DNA of 64,000 nucleotides, from the NCBI GenBank assembly GCA_903844845.1, contig CAIMVG010000009.1, positions 62,001-126,000 on the forward strand, written 5' to 3'. Below the pieces are notes generated by a model that worked only from the letters and a program-made list of their open reading frames with translations, did not search any database and had not been told where the DNA came from. The position numbers were made by a program, and so were the translations under genes. The stretch comes from an uncultured Dehalococcoidia bacterium (GTDB taxonomy: Bacteria > Chloroflexota > Dehalococcoidia > Dehalococcoidales > UBA1222). Shown here piece by piece: positions 1 to 9,100 of the stretch (positions within the stretch are counted from its first letter, which is position 1; the number at the start of each line of letters is the position of its first letter).

Positions 1-10
1 TCTTTAGAGA

Positions 11-529
11 TCAGGTTATCTTGTTGATTGCGTTTTGAAATTCGGACAGGTTAGAAAACGCACCGAGCTTGACGTACTGGATCGTGCCGGTTCTGGAGAT
101 AAAAAAGGTCATCGGAATACCCGATACCCCGTAATTCAGCGCAGCCGACGAACCATTTAGAAGCACTGTGAAATCATAGATATTGGACTGCATAAAAGTT
201 TTTAGAACCTGCGCTGTTTCGCCGGTATCAAGGGTCAGAAGAACCACCCCATCAGCTTTCGGCGCTTCCCGGGTGTATATTTGCTGAATTAGAGGAGACT
301 CCTCTACGCAGTAATGTCAGGTAGTAGACCAGAAGTGCACTATCACCGGCCTGCCGAGGAAACCGGATAACGAAACGGTGTTGCCAACTAGGTCTTTAAG
401 GACGAAATCCTGGGCGAGATTGCCTACCCGGTTTCCATAAGCGGTGCTCGAACCTGTCGCCTGGCAGCCAGGAACAATACTGAGCAATATGATACCAGCG
501 AAAAATATGACCCAGAATTTCTTTAACAT
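11..529 (-). CDS. TlpA/ResA-like thioredoxin lipoprotein, probable selenoprotein (UxxC)
   Basis: Exported thiol-disulfide reductase of the TlpA/ResA family. Read through one in-frame TGA at 317-319, the frame gives 172 residues, a normal family length. Residues 1-22 are a lipoprotein-type signal (hydrophobic stretch, then PGC with Cys22). The active-site region is FWSTT-TGA-HYC-VEE, so the TGA falls exactly on the first Cys of the family's WxxxCxxC, giving U71xxC74. The cis-Pro loop GVSGIPMTFF and the last thioredoxin strands follow in the same frame. A perfect 7-bp hairpin begins 10 nt after the TGA, as in bacterial SECIS elements. It lies 17 bp downstream of ccdA, its usual electron donor. 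The start is ATG at 529. The alternative is a TGC-to-TGA nonsense mutation or sequencing error splitting one gene into two fragments. Confidence 0.8.
290..319 (-). promoter_or_regulatory. Putative bacterial SECIS element after in-frame UGA
   Basis: On the minus strand, UGA (319-317) is followed by 10 nt and then TAGAGGA-GTC-TCCTCTA, a perfect 7-bp stem with a 3-nt loop containing GU. The apical loop lies 17 nt after the UGA, inside the spacing known for bacterial SECIS hairpins, which require a G/U-bearing loop about 16-37 nt downstream. The hairpin lies wholly inside the open frame. It would recruit SelB; no sel genes lie in this window. Confidence 0.65.
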
Positions 530-546
530 AAACAGTATCTCTCTCG

Positions 547-1233
547 CTACCTGATATACAGGAGGCTTAATTTTCCGAATAATATGAGTATACCAGCAAT
601 CAATAGGAGTGCTCCACTGGCGAAATACACCCATCGGCTGAATCCGCCTACACGTTTTAGAACGGGAGCGAGCGGAGTAAAAAATGCTCCCATTAAAAGA
701 AACGGGAGACCGAGGCCGGACGAATACGCGGCGAGCAAAATCGCTCCTTTCCCGGCAGTTTCCGAATTGAGTGCGATGGTCAAAACGCTTGCCAATATGG
801 GGCTGAGACAGGGGGTCCATGCAACGGTAAATGATGCGCCGATCACGAAAGAAGCTAGATAACCTCTTGTACGCACTATTTTTGGAGAGAATCGTTTTTC
901 GAAATTCAGACTCGGGATGAAACCCGCACCCAGCATAAAGAGGCCGAGAAAGATTAGCAGTCCGCCTGATACCCGGCGGACCAGTGGTGAGGCAGGGTTG
1001 ATATTAATGCCTATAAGACCTGCCAGCGTCCCAGTGAGAGTAAAGATTGTAGCCATTCCCGCAACGAAACTGAGTGAATGCAGAAAGAGCGACCAACGGC
1101 CACCACGACCTTTTTCAAGTATTTCCGGCCCGGCAAGGCTTGCCATATAGATCGGCACCATGGGGAGAACGCACGGAGTGAAGAAAGAAGCGATTCCAGC
1201 CACAAAAGCCGCCCAGACGCTGACATCACTCAT
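547..1233 (-). CDS. ccdA: Cytochrome c biogenesis/thiol-reducing membrane protein CcdA
   Basis: Polytopic inner-membrane protein of the CcdA/DsbD-beta family, about 228 aa, which passes electrons from cytoplasmic thioredoxin to exported thioredoxin-like proteins. About six hydrophobic segments are visible. The two redox cysteines sit in the expected repeats: TPCVLPM in the first half and WTPCLSP in the second. The start is taken at ATG 1233 (MSDVSVW), directly before the first membrane segment; the frame stays open further upstream but the extra residues are not CcdA-like. The TlpA-like gene follows after 17 bp in the same direction, so the pair is probably one operon: CcdA reduces the UxxC thioredoxin outside the membrane. 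Confidence 0.88.
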   Translation of the reverse strand: MSDVSVWAAFVAGIASFFTPCVLPMVPIYMASLAGPEILEKGRGGRWSLFLHSLSFVAGMATIFTLTGTLAGLIGININPASPLVRRVSGGLLIFLGLFMLGAGFIPSLNFEKRFSPKIVRTRGYLASFVIGASFTVAWTPCLSPILASVLTIALNSETAGKGAILLAAYSSGLGLPFLLMGAFFTPLAPVLKRVGGFSRWVYFASGALLLIAGILILFGKLSLLYIR

Positions 1234-1322
1234 AACGAGGTTAATTATAACAGGAGAAAGGCGATGGGTGCAGTACGATGAAACAGGCAAACATTGGCAC
1301 GAATACATCTAGATTCTTCTGG

Positions 1323-1352
1323 TTGACATGGTCTTTTGTTTTGTAGTAGTCT
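1323..1352 (+). promoter_or_regulatory. Probable promoter of the cobalamin riboswitch/btu transcript
   Basis: TTGACA at 1323-1328 is a perfect -35. The -10 about 18 nt downstream (TAGTCT, 1347-1352) is weak. It lies about 50 nt before the riboswitch core. Confidence 0.4.
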
Positions 1353-1399
1353 GATTGAAATTGAATAGGCAACCCGAAACCCGCCGAACATCGGACGTA

Positions 1400-1590
1400 T
1401 ATGTTCAGGCAGGTCAGTCTGGAAGGCAAGTCGGTGAAATCCCGACACAGTACCGCCTGCTGTAATCCCGGTATAACCGGGCGAGTCAGAACGCCAGAAC
1501 TTCGGGTTCGTCTCCGCGGGACCAGGAGGTTAAGGCATGTTTATTTGACAGAGCAATCCCCTGCCCACGAGCAGGGGATTTTTATTTCCC
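1400..1590 (+). ncRNA. Cobalamin (B12) riboswitch with intrinsic terminator
   Basis: The leader carries the hallmarks of a cobalamin aptamer: a GGTGAAATCCCGACACAGT segment, a CCGCCTGCTGTAA segment, and a later GAGTCAGAACGCC B12-box-like stretch. It is followed at 1555-1580 by a 10-bp GC-rich stem (AATCCCCTGC/GCAGGGGATT) and a T-rich tract, a transcription terminator. The btuF start is 33 nt beyond the T tract. Known riboswitches of this class shut down B12 uptake genes when cobalamin is plentiful, which fits btuFCD. The 5' boundary is approximate. Confidence 0.88.
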
Positions 1591-1622
1591 CAGGCTTACA
1601 TAAATTATGAGGAGTTGATACT

Positions 1623-2675
1623 TTGCGTAGAATCCGCTGTTTAGGACGAGTAAATGGCCGAGCGCTTATATTGAAACCGCTCGGCCTGTTGACTGTCATT
1701 ATCCTGATAGCATCTATTCTCTTGGGTACAGCTTGTACCAGAGCCACCGGAACAACCGGGCCTGCCCCTATCAGCACTACCTTTCCAATGGCCGTAATCG
1801 ATGACCTTGGGCAGACAATAAATCTTGACAAGGTCCCGCAGAGGATAATCTCTCTTTCCCCGAGCAATACCGAAATATTATTTGCCCTGGGTTTGGGAGA
1901 CAAGGTTGTTGGGGACACTATTTACGATGATTATCCCGCGGCTGCGGTTGACAAGCCCCATGTCGGAGGTTATGCGGACATCGACCTTGAAAAAGTCGTC
2001 AGCCTTGTACCCGACCTTATTCTGGCTGAAGATATCGATAAGTCGGACATTACTCCGGCGCTGGAGAAGATGGGGTATCAAGTTTATACCCTGGTGCCGC
2101 ACAATCTGGACGAGATCGTTGAATCTGTTTTAACAATCGGACGGCTCACGGGAACTAGCAGTCAGGCTAAAAGCATAGCCAGCGACATGCAAGCACGAAT
2201 CAAAGTAGTGACTGACAAAACAGCCGGCCTCAAGGACAATCAGAAACCGAGAGTGCTCTTTATCATCTGGCATGACCCCATCATGTCTTCGGGTACTGAT
2301 ACCCCTAGCTTCGACTTGATCGAAAAAGCCGGAGGTATCAGTGTTGCCCCTGAGGAGACTGGTTTCCCTACGATTTCATTGGAGTCAGTCCTTGCAGCGA
2401 ACCCGCAGGTCGTCATCTGTAACGTAGACCCGGCATATGACGGCGGCGATGCCCCGTTGATTTTCTTTCAAACCGAGCCTCGTTTACGGGGAATAGCGGC
2501 GGCGATGTCCGGCAAGATTTATGGCATCAACGCCTCCCTTGTTAACAGGCCGGTGCCGCGTATAATCCAGGGTCTGGAATGGATGGCGGCTATGATTCAT
2601 CCCGAGTTGTTCCCCCAGTTTGTGACCCAATATATGGGTATGATAATTTCGACTGCGACGACCACGGCTAGATAA
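1623..2675 (+). CDS. btuF: Vitamin B12 ABC transporter, substrate-binding lipoprotein BtuF
   Basis: Extracytoplasmic cobalamin-binding protein of the FecB/BtuF family (350 aa). The TTG start at 1623 is preceded by GAGGAG. A hydrophobic segment ends in a lipobox-like LLGTAC (Cys38), suggesting a lipid anchor in a monoderm-like envelope. The mature part begins PMAVIDDLGQTINLD and continues PQRIISLSPSNTEILFALG, the conserved opening of periplasmic-binding class III proteins. First gene after the cobalamin riboswitch; btuC follows after 13 bp. The substrate, corrinoid rather than siderophore, is inferred from the riboswitch. Confidence 0.88.
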   Translation: MRRIRCLGRVNGRALILKPLGLLTVIILIASILLGTACTRATGTTGPAPISTTFPMAVIDDLGQTINLDKVPQRIISLSPSNTEILFALGLGDKVVGDTIYDDYPAAAVDKPHVGGYADIDLEKVVSLVPDLILAEDIDKSDITPALEKMGYQVYTLVPHNLDEIVESVLTIGRLTGTSSQAKSIASDMQARIKVVTDKTAGLKDNQKPRVLFIIWHDPIMSSGTDTPSFDLIEKAGGISVAPEETGFPTISLESVLAANPQVVICNVDPAYDGGDAPLIFFQTEPRLRGIAAAMSGKIYGINASLVNRPVPRIIQGLEWMAAMIHPELFPQFVTQYMGMIISTATTTAR

Positions 2676-2688
2676 GTCCGAGAGAAGT

Positions 2689-3774
2689 TTGTTGAAATAC
2701 AGACATAAAATGGGATCCGAAAACAACCGAATGGCAGCTGCAGTGCAACACCGGTTTCGGCTGGCTTCTTTTATCGGGTTGTTTCTGCTGTTAGCGCTGG
2801 TCATCGTTATGGCTACGTCTGTCGGCAGTGTCAAAATACCGCTAGGTGAAACCTATCGCATACTTGTCGACCATTTGCCATTCATCCACCTTGGAGCCGA
2901 AAGGTCAAGTGCCGCAGGGATCATCATCTGGGACATCCGCCTGCCACGAGTGCTGCTGGCGGGGACAGTCGGAATGGGGTTGGCCGTCGCGGGAGCAACA
3001 TACCAGGGTCTGTTTCGCAATCCCCTTGCCGACCCTTATCTTATCGGCGTGGCACAGGGAGCAGCTCTGGGTGCAGTTATCGGCTTCCTGATGCCCGTTG
3101 CGGGGCTGGGAGCGACGTATGGTCTAATACCAGCCCTTGCTTTCGCAGGAGCCCTGGCGAGCGTTATGATGGTTTACAGCCTGGCTCGTGTGGGGAAGAT
3201 GCTGCCTGTATCGACCCTTATCCTGGCAGGAGTTGCGCTCGGGGCGCTGCTGGGGGCCATCGTGGCTTACCTTACTATAACCTCGGGATCGGTCATGCGC
3301 AGTATCGTTTTCTGGCTGTCGGGTAGTTTTGCCCTTAGCCAATGGTCGGAACTGCAAGTGGTCCTGCCGATAGTTCTTGCCGGTTCAATGTTTATAATGG
3401 CGTTCGGAAGGCCCCTCAACATCATGCAGTTGGATGAGGAGCAGGCCCAGCAATTGGGTGTTAACGTCGAAAGGCTCAAGGTGGTGCTTCTAATAGTTTC
3501 AACTCTTATCACCGCGGCGGCCGTATCTTTCGTCGGAATCATAGGTTTCGTCGGCATAATCGTACCGCACGCCGTGCGCCTTATCTGGGGGCCTGACCAC
3601 CGTTTCCTGCTGCCTCTTTCGATGCTCTGCGGAGCCATATTTTTGATACTCGGCGATCTATTGGCGCGAACACTGATGGCTCCGACCGAAATACCCATCG
3701 GCGTGATCACGGCCATGGCCGGAGCGCCATTTTTCCTGTACCTGCTCAGGCGCAAAGCCAGGATGCTTTTCTGA
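2689..3774 (+). CDS. btuC: Vitamin B12 ABC transporter permease BtuC
   Basis: FecCD-family permease (361 aa) with about ten hydrophobic helices; it forms the membrane channel dimer that accepts cobalamin from BtuF. Family signatures include WDIRLPRVLLAG near the N-terminus, YQGLFRNPLADPYLIG, and FVGIIGFVGIIVPHAVR in the ATPase-coupling region. The TTG start at 2689 gives a charged N-terminal tail; an ATG at 2710 is an alternative. btuD follows after 7 bp, consistent with coupled translation. Confidence 0.88.
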   Translation: MLKYRHKMGSENNRMAAAVQHRFRLASFIGLFLLLALVIVMATSVGSVKIPLGETYRILVDHLPFIHLGAERSSAAGIIIWDIRLPRVLLAGTVGMGLAVAGATYQGLFRNPLADPYLIGVAQGAALGAVIGFLMPVAGLGATYGLIPALAFAGALASVMMVYSLARVGKMLPVSTLILAGVALGALLGAIVAYLTITSGSVMRSIVFWLSGSFALSQWSELQVVLPIVLAGSMFIMAFGRPLNIMQLDEEQAQQLGVNVERLKVVLLIVSTLITAAAVSFVGIIGFVGIIVPHAVRLIWGPDHRFLLPLSMLCGAIFLILGDLLARTLMAPTEIPIGVITAMAGAPFFLYLLRRKARMLF

Positions 3775-3781
3775 GAACCCT

Positions 3782-4573
3782 ATGCTGAAGATAGAAGTCG
3801 ATCGACTAACACTGAATTACGGTCGAAACACCGTCGTTCGCGATATCAGCTTCGCGTTGGAACCCGGGTGCATGTTGGGGATGGTTGGGCCGAACGGCTG
3901 CGGAAAATCGACCGTCATCAAGGCGATAAGCCGCGTAAAGGCACCAGACTCAGGGAGCATCGTGTTCAACGGAAGGGATGTATCCAAAATTTCCCATATG
4001 GACCTGGCGCGCCTCGTAGGGGTGGTCCCGCAGATACCGCTTCTGCCCAGCACCTTTACCGCATTCGAAGTGGTGTTGATGGGTCGCAACCCCCACTTGG
4101 GCCTTTTCCAGACCGAAGGCCCGAACGATATGGAAATCGCCCGCGTGGCGATGGAATCCACGCGTACCTCGCACCTAGCCTCGCGGAGGATAGGCGAACT
4201 CTCCGGCGGCGAGATACAGAGCGTTGTGATCGCGAGGGTGCTGGCGCAGAGGACCGAAGCGATCCTGCTCGATGAACCAACTTCCAACCTGGATGTTGGA
4301 AGGCAGATAGAGGTGCTCGATCTTGTCAAGGATTTGTGCCGGAAACAGGGATTGACCGTAGGTGTGGCACTGCATGACCTGAACCTCGCTGTCCAGTATT
4401 GCGACAAGCTGATCCTGCTGCATGACGGTTCGATCAGGGCCGAAGGCACCCCTGCGCAGGTGGTTACGCAGGCGAACGTATCGGCTGTTTACGGGGCGGG
4501 CAGCCATGTCTACAACATCGACGGCGCCCCGGCTATCCTGCCCAGGGCAGGAGGACGACTGTATCCCCTTTAA
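3782..4573 (+). CDS. btuD: Vitamin B12 ABC transporter ATP-binding protein BtuD
   Basis: ABC ATPase (263 aa) energising corrinoid import. Walker A is GPNGCGKST, the signature is LSGGE (followed by IQSVVIARVLAQ), and Walker B is ILLDEPTSNLD, in the usual order; the switch His lies in VALHDLN. Length is typical for FepC/BtuD proteins. Last gene of the riboswitch-controlled operon; its stop codon abuts a strong hairpin terminator. Siderophore transporters share this architecture, so the substrate assignment rests on the riboswitch. Confidence 0.88.
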   Translation: MLKIEVDRLTLNYGRNTVVRDISFALEPGCMLGMVGPNGCGKSTVIKAISRVKAPDSGSIVFNGRDVSKISHMDLARLVGVVPQIPLLPSTFTAFEVVLMGRNPHLGLFQTEGPNDMEIARVAMESTRTSHLASRRIGELSGGEIQSVVIARVLAQRTEAILLDEPTSNLDVGRQIEVLDLVKDLCRKQGLTVGVALHDLNLAVQYCDKLILLHDGSIRAEGTPAQVVTQANVSAVYGAGSHVYNIDGAPAILPRAGGRLYPL

Positions 4574-4607
4574 AATGAAAAGGGGGCTTTAAGCCCCCTT
4601 TTCATTT
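4573..4607. terminator. Bidirectional terminator between btuD and trxA
   Basis: A 15-bp inverted repeat (AAATGAAAAGGGGGC / GCCCCCTTTTCATTT) around a short loop, with A and T runs on both sides. It serves the convergent btuD and trxA transcripts. Confidence 0.88.
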
Positions 4608-4621
4608 ATAAAATGGATGAT

Positions 4622-4948
4622 TTATGGTGCTGCGATAAGGCCGTCAACCTTGGCCTGGAGTGCGCTCTCGGACGCTGCGCCGACTACAGTGTCAAACACT
4701 TTACCGTTCTTGATAAATAACATGTTCGGGATCGACATCACACGGTACTGCGAAGGTGTTTTCTGGTTTTCATCCACATTCATGCGGCAGAATTTTACTT
4801 TGCCCTGGTATTTGTCAGATAGTTTTTTAAGTATCGGCTCGACCATGCGGCAAGGCCCGCACCAGGGAGCCCACATGTCTATCAAAACCGGAATATTCGC
4901 CTTCATGACCTCCGCGTCAAACGTCTGATCCGTTACATCAATCAACAT
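4622..4948 (-). CDS. trxA: Thioredoxin
   Basis: Cytoplasmic thioredoxin (108 aa, the classic length). The WCGPC active site has Cys30 and Cys33, and the cis-Pro loop is MSIPNMLF. It reduces protein disulfides and is the expected electron source for CcdA. The ATG at 4948 is preceded by TAGGAG, and a good sigma-70 promoter lies at 4978-5006. It is monocistronic: no reductase gene is adjacent, and the gene ends at the shared terminator with btuD. Confidence 0.95.
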   Translation of the reverse strand: MLIDVTDQTFDAEVMKANIPVLIDMWAPWCGPCRMVEPILKKLSDKYQGKVKFCRMNVDENQKTPSQYRVMSIPNMLFIKNGKVFDTVVGAASESALQAKVDGLIAAP

Positions 4949-4977
4949 TATTTATCTCCTATAAGTTCGATGATTCA

Positions 4978-5006
4978 ATCGTATAGAATTGCATTTTCAG
5001 TGTCAA
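4978..5006 (-). promoter_or_regulatory. trxA promoter
   Basis: On the minus strand, TTGACA (5006-5001), a 17-nt spacer and TACGAT (4983-4978), about 30 nt upstream of the trxA start. Confidence 0.6.
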
Positions 5007-5072
5007 ATATTGAGAGTGAAATTGCAGGCCAGAGAAAACACACGGCAGTTGAAGTCCCGATTTGTTAATGTT

Positions 5073-5113
5073 GAAGCGACAAGCGCCAATATCATTCCGA
5101 CACTATAAAAAGG
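5073..5113 (+). repeat. Dispersed 41-bp repeat, copy A
   Basis: A 41-nt segment matching 37 of 41 positions with 44375-44415. The best-conserved part reads TTCCGACACTATAAAAAGG. It sits in non-coding DNA between trxA and the DUF3786 gene. Function unknown; it could be a relic of a mobile element or a shared regulatory site. Confidence 0.65.
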
Positions 5114-5378
5114 GACGGCGTCCAGTGAACACCCCTTCGCTTTCAGCTTTCCGCCGATTTTTACAGGGTGTCCAATACCGGAAATACTCTCCGCAACTCA
5201 TGCCCGGATGCGGTGATCCGATAATCGGCGTTCAGGCACAAAACAGGTTTGACTTAGCCGTCAATTGGTGTTAGAGTGAGGGTACAGGGCTGAAATTCCG
5301 CGAGGGCTTCAGACTTTTTTATTTTCAAGCGATATCGCTCGTTTACTCCATGATTTCATCAGTTGTCGTGCATCAGAC
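5114..5378. other. Intergenic region with no recognisable gene
   Basis: A short plus-strand frame crosses this stretch and the repeat before it, but it has no convincing ribosome-binding site or family resemblance. I see no terminator or RNA here. Confidence 0.4.
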
Positions 5379-6020
5379 CTACCGGCTAAGCTTCCAGGCC
5401 AAAATCTCACACAGGACTGTAATATCTTCGGTGGACAGATAACCGGTGACGCTACTATCGAAAAGGATATTTCCTTCCGCGGGGAGTTCTTCATCCCCCA
5501 GCCACAAAGTTACTGTGACGGGCACGCGGGGAAAGGCTAAAATCCTGAAGGAAAAATCCCCCGTTTCCGCTTTCAGACCTCCGATGGATTCCGCAGTTGC
5601 CACGAGAGCCTCCGGCCTGTCCGCGAACCTGTCGAGAAGGGGCTTGACGCTTCGTTTGACGAATGTCGGATAATAAATGCCGCCTTCGGGCAGTTCCCTG
5701 AAAGTGACAGGTTTCCCGGTAAGAGGCGAACCATCGGCCGTCACGAGGTAATGCAGGATGAGTAACATGTCCCGCGGGGATAGCGGTTCGCCGCTTGCGG
5801 ATGACACTATGATATCCGGAAGTTGAACCCGGCATTCGCGCCCTAGGTAGCTCAGAGAGATCGACTGACGGCCGTTTTCGTTGCGCAGGGCAGCAGCGCT
5901 TCTCCGACATAACTGCGCCAGTTCAGCCCCCAAAAGTTTGCGGCTTGCGATTGCGAACGCCTGTCGATGGGCCTCATCGAAACCATGCCGCGACATGCCG
6001 CCAAGGGCGGTTTCACTCAT
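5379..6020 (-). CDS. DUF3786 domain protein
   Basis: A 213-aa soluble protein resembling the DUF3786 family, common in anaerobes that carry CODH/ACS genes; its function is unknown. Family-like stretches are LSPRDMLLILHYL, the FRELPEGGIYYPTF core, and FPRVPVTVTLWLGDEE with ILFDSS near the C-terminus. No signal peptide or membrane helix. The start is ATG at 6020 with AGCAGGT upstream. It stands downstream of the two giant genes on the same strand, separated by about 90 bp, so it could be read from their transcript or have its own promoter. Confidence 0.75.
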   Translation of the reverse strand: MSETALGGMSRHGFDEAHRQAFAIASRKLLGAELAQLCRRSAAALRNENGRQSISLSYLGRECRVQLPDIIVSSASGEPLSPRDMLLILHYLVTADGSPLTGKPVTFRELPEGGIYYPTFVKRSVKPLLDRFADRPEALVATAESIGGLKAETGDFSFRILAFPRVPVTVTLWLGDEELPAEGNILFDSSVTGYLSTEDITVLCEILAWKLSR

Positions 6021-6111
6021 GTTTTACCTGCTTGATAACACCCGTGGCGTTCTCATCTGTCCGCATAGTCTTTTGAAACCCGCCGGTTCGATTTAATGTT
6101 AATGTTTTCGA

Positions 6112-9100
6112 TTAAGGCACCAGTTCAACGGCATCAGCATAAACCAACCGGCGCCTTACTATCGGAATCTCACCGGGTTCGTTGTAGTGTTCGAATTCTT
6201 TGACGAGCAGCCGGTAGGTATGTGTCCCATCTGGCAAAGTGATATCCCCCGTCCAAGTGGTATTACCGGTTTTATCCGTTTCAACCAGATTATGACCGAG
6301 CGTAACTGCGCTTGATTTATCGGATAATGTTACCGGTTCCCAGACCAATTCTCCGGCTTCTTCTGGTTTTAATCCGGCACGCTGTTTTTCCAGGCTAATC
6401 TCTACCACGCCGGGGCCGGATTGCCCGTTGAACATCTGGTAACTTCTGCCTGTGACTGAAACATGGCGCAGCAGCGGATTCGAATCGTTTCGACTGATGC
6501 TGGCATAGCGGTTTGGAGTAAGTTGGACGAAATCGGCCAGGACAACCCGTGACAGGTGTACGTTGTCGCTGCCCGGAAGGATTATCGTGCCGGTCCCCGT
6601 AATAGCGCCGGAGAGAGAGTTAGGCTGGTAAGCAGCCAGGGCTAAACGCACGAATGGGAAATAGCTCTGTCCCGCATCGATATCCATGTCACAGTACCAC
6701 AGGCGGCGCTCGCTGTTATAAGCTACCGCATGGCCGGCCACATTTACCTTCACTTTTTCATCCGGCACCTCTTCGAGTACCAGCCCGGCGGCCTGGTACT
6801 CCGGCTTCGAAAGCGGGAATGCCGCAAGGCTCGGGCTTGCATCGGCCGCCTGTGATTGGAAAACGGGATCCAGACCCCACTGCGTAATATATGGTTTGAC
6901 CCTCTCCGGCGGGAACTGGTTTATCAGAAAATTACTGGTGGAGCCAGGCCAGATAATGGCACCCAGCAGTTGACCGTCTCCAGACGTATACCAGGGCCTG
7001 TCCAGATAGATGCGGATGCCGCCGGTACGCTGGCTGCTGACAACCTTTTTATCCGTGCTTCCAGTGTTCATTTGCCAGGTGAAAGTCGGCACGATGTAAA
7101 GCACCCTGGGCGCTGCCGGACGCGCCGCACTCAGGATATTCAAGGTTTTCGGCTGTGTCATTTCGCGGGTGATGGGAGGCACCAGGTAGGTTACTTCAAG
7201 GTATACGTTTTCCGGGATAGCGCTTGCAGATTCGGAAGGATCCGTGCGACGGATGGTTCCGTTGACATAATCTACGACATAATCACCTGTTTTATGGGTG
7301 GAATCATAGCATTTGTAGTTTGCGGTGTTGTCCGCCAGCCGCACTGCCTCGGAACCTACCACCACACCTTTGGCATCAAGAGTGAAAGTATCCTTGCCCT
7401 TGAGCCGGACATCTTTTCTGCGCTGCAGGAAATACTCGCTGAAACGGGTGGTGGCAATAGCGGAATAGGTCACATCCCGGTGTTTGGTGTCACCGAATTC
7501 GTGATTGCCATGGACATACAGGCTTTGTTCTTCAGCCGGTTCGCCGGGCAGGGGCACCGGGAACTCGTAAGGCCGGGCTTTGCCGTGTATCACCCTAGGC
7601 GCTGCCTCTCCCAGCGGATCTATAGTTTCGTCCCAGGAAGCCGTGATATCCAGTTTTATCGTACTCTTGCGGTGTACGGTCATCTGCCGATCGTAAATCT
7701 CGGCGAAAGTCTGGCCGACGCCACGAACCCTTCCCAATTGGGCGCTGAACTCGGGTGTAATCAACGGCTGGCGCACGGCATGCACCAGCGTCAACACCCG
7801 GTAGGGCGTCAACATCCAGTGCAGACCCTGGGCGGCCAATGTACGGACGGCAGCTTCGGATAGGCCTGATTCGATTATCCACTGGATAAGACCCATTTGC
7901 ATGGCGCCGTCTTTGGTCATGAACGAACTCAGCCGCACCTGTACCAACTCAGCCTTGGGCAACAGCACCTGAAGAATATGCTTGGAGCTGTCGGGCTTAA
8001 CCGATGCCGTATCGGATTCCCCCAGCACCAGTCTGAACGGCAGTGCATCCGGCCACCTGGCACCCGCAGAATAACCGAAATCGAACAGGTACGGCGCGCT
8101 GGTCCCGGGAAGGTTGCGCAGTGCTGCACCGCGGGAGAGGACGTCGGGCAGATAGGGCAGTTCCAGGTTATCCGCATTTACATACGGCCGGTTATAGTTG
8201 TCAGGATCGGGTTGACCCGTTATGGTGCCGTCCTCTTTGGAGATGATCAATTTATACGCGTTTGCATCCACCTGACTATTCGCGGTGTTATCAAACAGCT
8301 GGTGCTCTTCCCCCTGCGTCTGGGAAGTCTTGGGCGGGACGATATGGCGCTCCGTCACCGCCTCGATGGCCTGGTTGTAATTGCTGCGTATTACAAGACG
8401 CTCTACGGATTCACCCTCGGTACGGCGGTTACGCATCACCACTGCGGGCGGCGGCACCGGTTCGAAGCGCCCGTAAACCAGAGGTTTGGTAGCATGGGAA
8501 TCACTTCCCAGTGCTTTATCATCTATCGCCAAACGGTTTCCTGCCAGATCGACAGCCCGTGCCCGCATGCGGTAAGTTACACCAAAACGCAATCTGGGCA
8601 GGGAAGTTGCCTTTGGCTTGAAATGGACCGCCAGTTTGAAATCGGGGTCTATTTCCGTTCCCGGGGGCGCAGGATTGCCATCGGCATCGATGGTCTTGCC
8701 GGGCCTAGGCGCGGCAAGGCTCCACCCACACCAGCGAAAAAGTGATTCACCCTGACGTAAAATATCAGAAGAGCCGTCGGCTGCAGAGGTCATACCTGCG
8801 GATACCCAGCCTTCATCGTCCGCCTTTTCAAGGATAGAGGGTGTTGTCCTGGTAAACTCGTAAGTACCGGTCCGCTGGCACAAAGAGTGCCATCTGGAGC
8901 TTAAAGAATCCCACACGTCTATGGTGAAGCCCCGGGTGATGTCTTCGGCATCCAGTGTGATGTTAGTGTTATTTGTCATATTCAGGTTGAGCACGTCCTG
9001 GCGGACGAAAGTTGCGTGGCTCTGCTGGGCCCGGTTGACCCGGGCTACCGACAAACCTCCCGAACGCAACGACGGCACCGATGAAGTTTCCGGCGTGTCG

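Noticed and set aside
317-820. Reading the TlpA-like gene as an independent 167-aa protein
   Set aside because: The first 97 residues would overlap ccdA out of frame; the true start at 529 and read-through of the TGA explain both fragments.
5062-5274. A 70-codon plus-strand frame between trxA and the DUF3786 gene
   Set aside because: It runs through the 41-bp repeat, lacks a Shine-Dalgarno and resembles nothing.
6856-8745. Two long plus-strand open frames inside the 1342-aa gene
   Set aside because: They lie wholly opposite a longer, well-initiated frame and their translations are low-complexity shadows.
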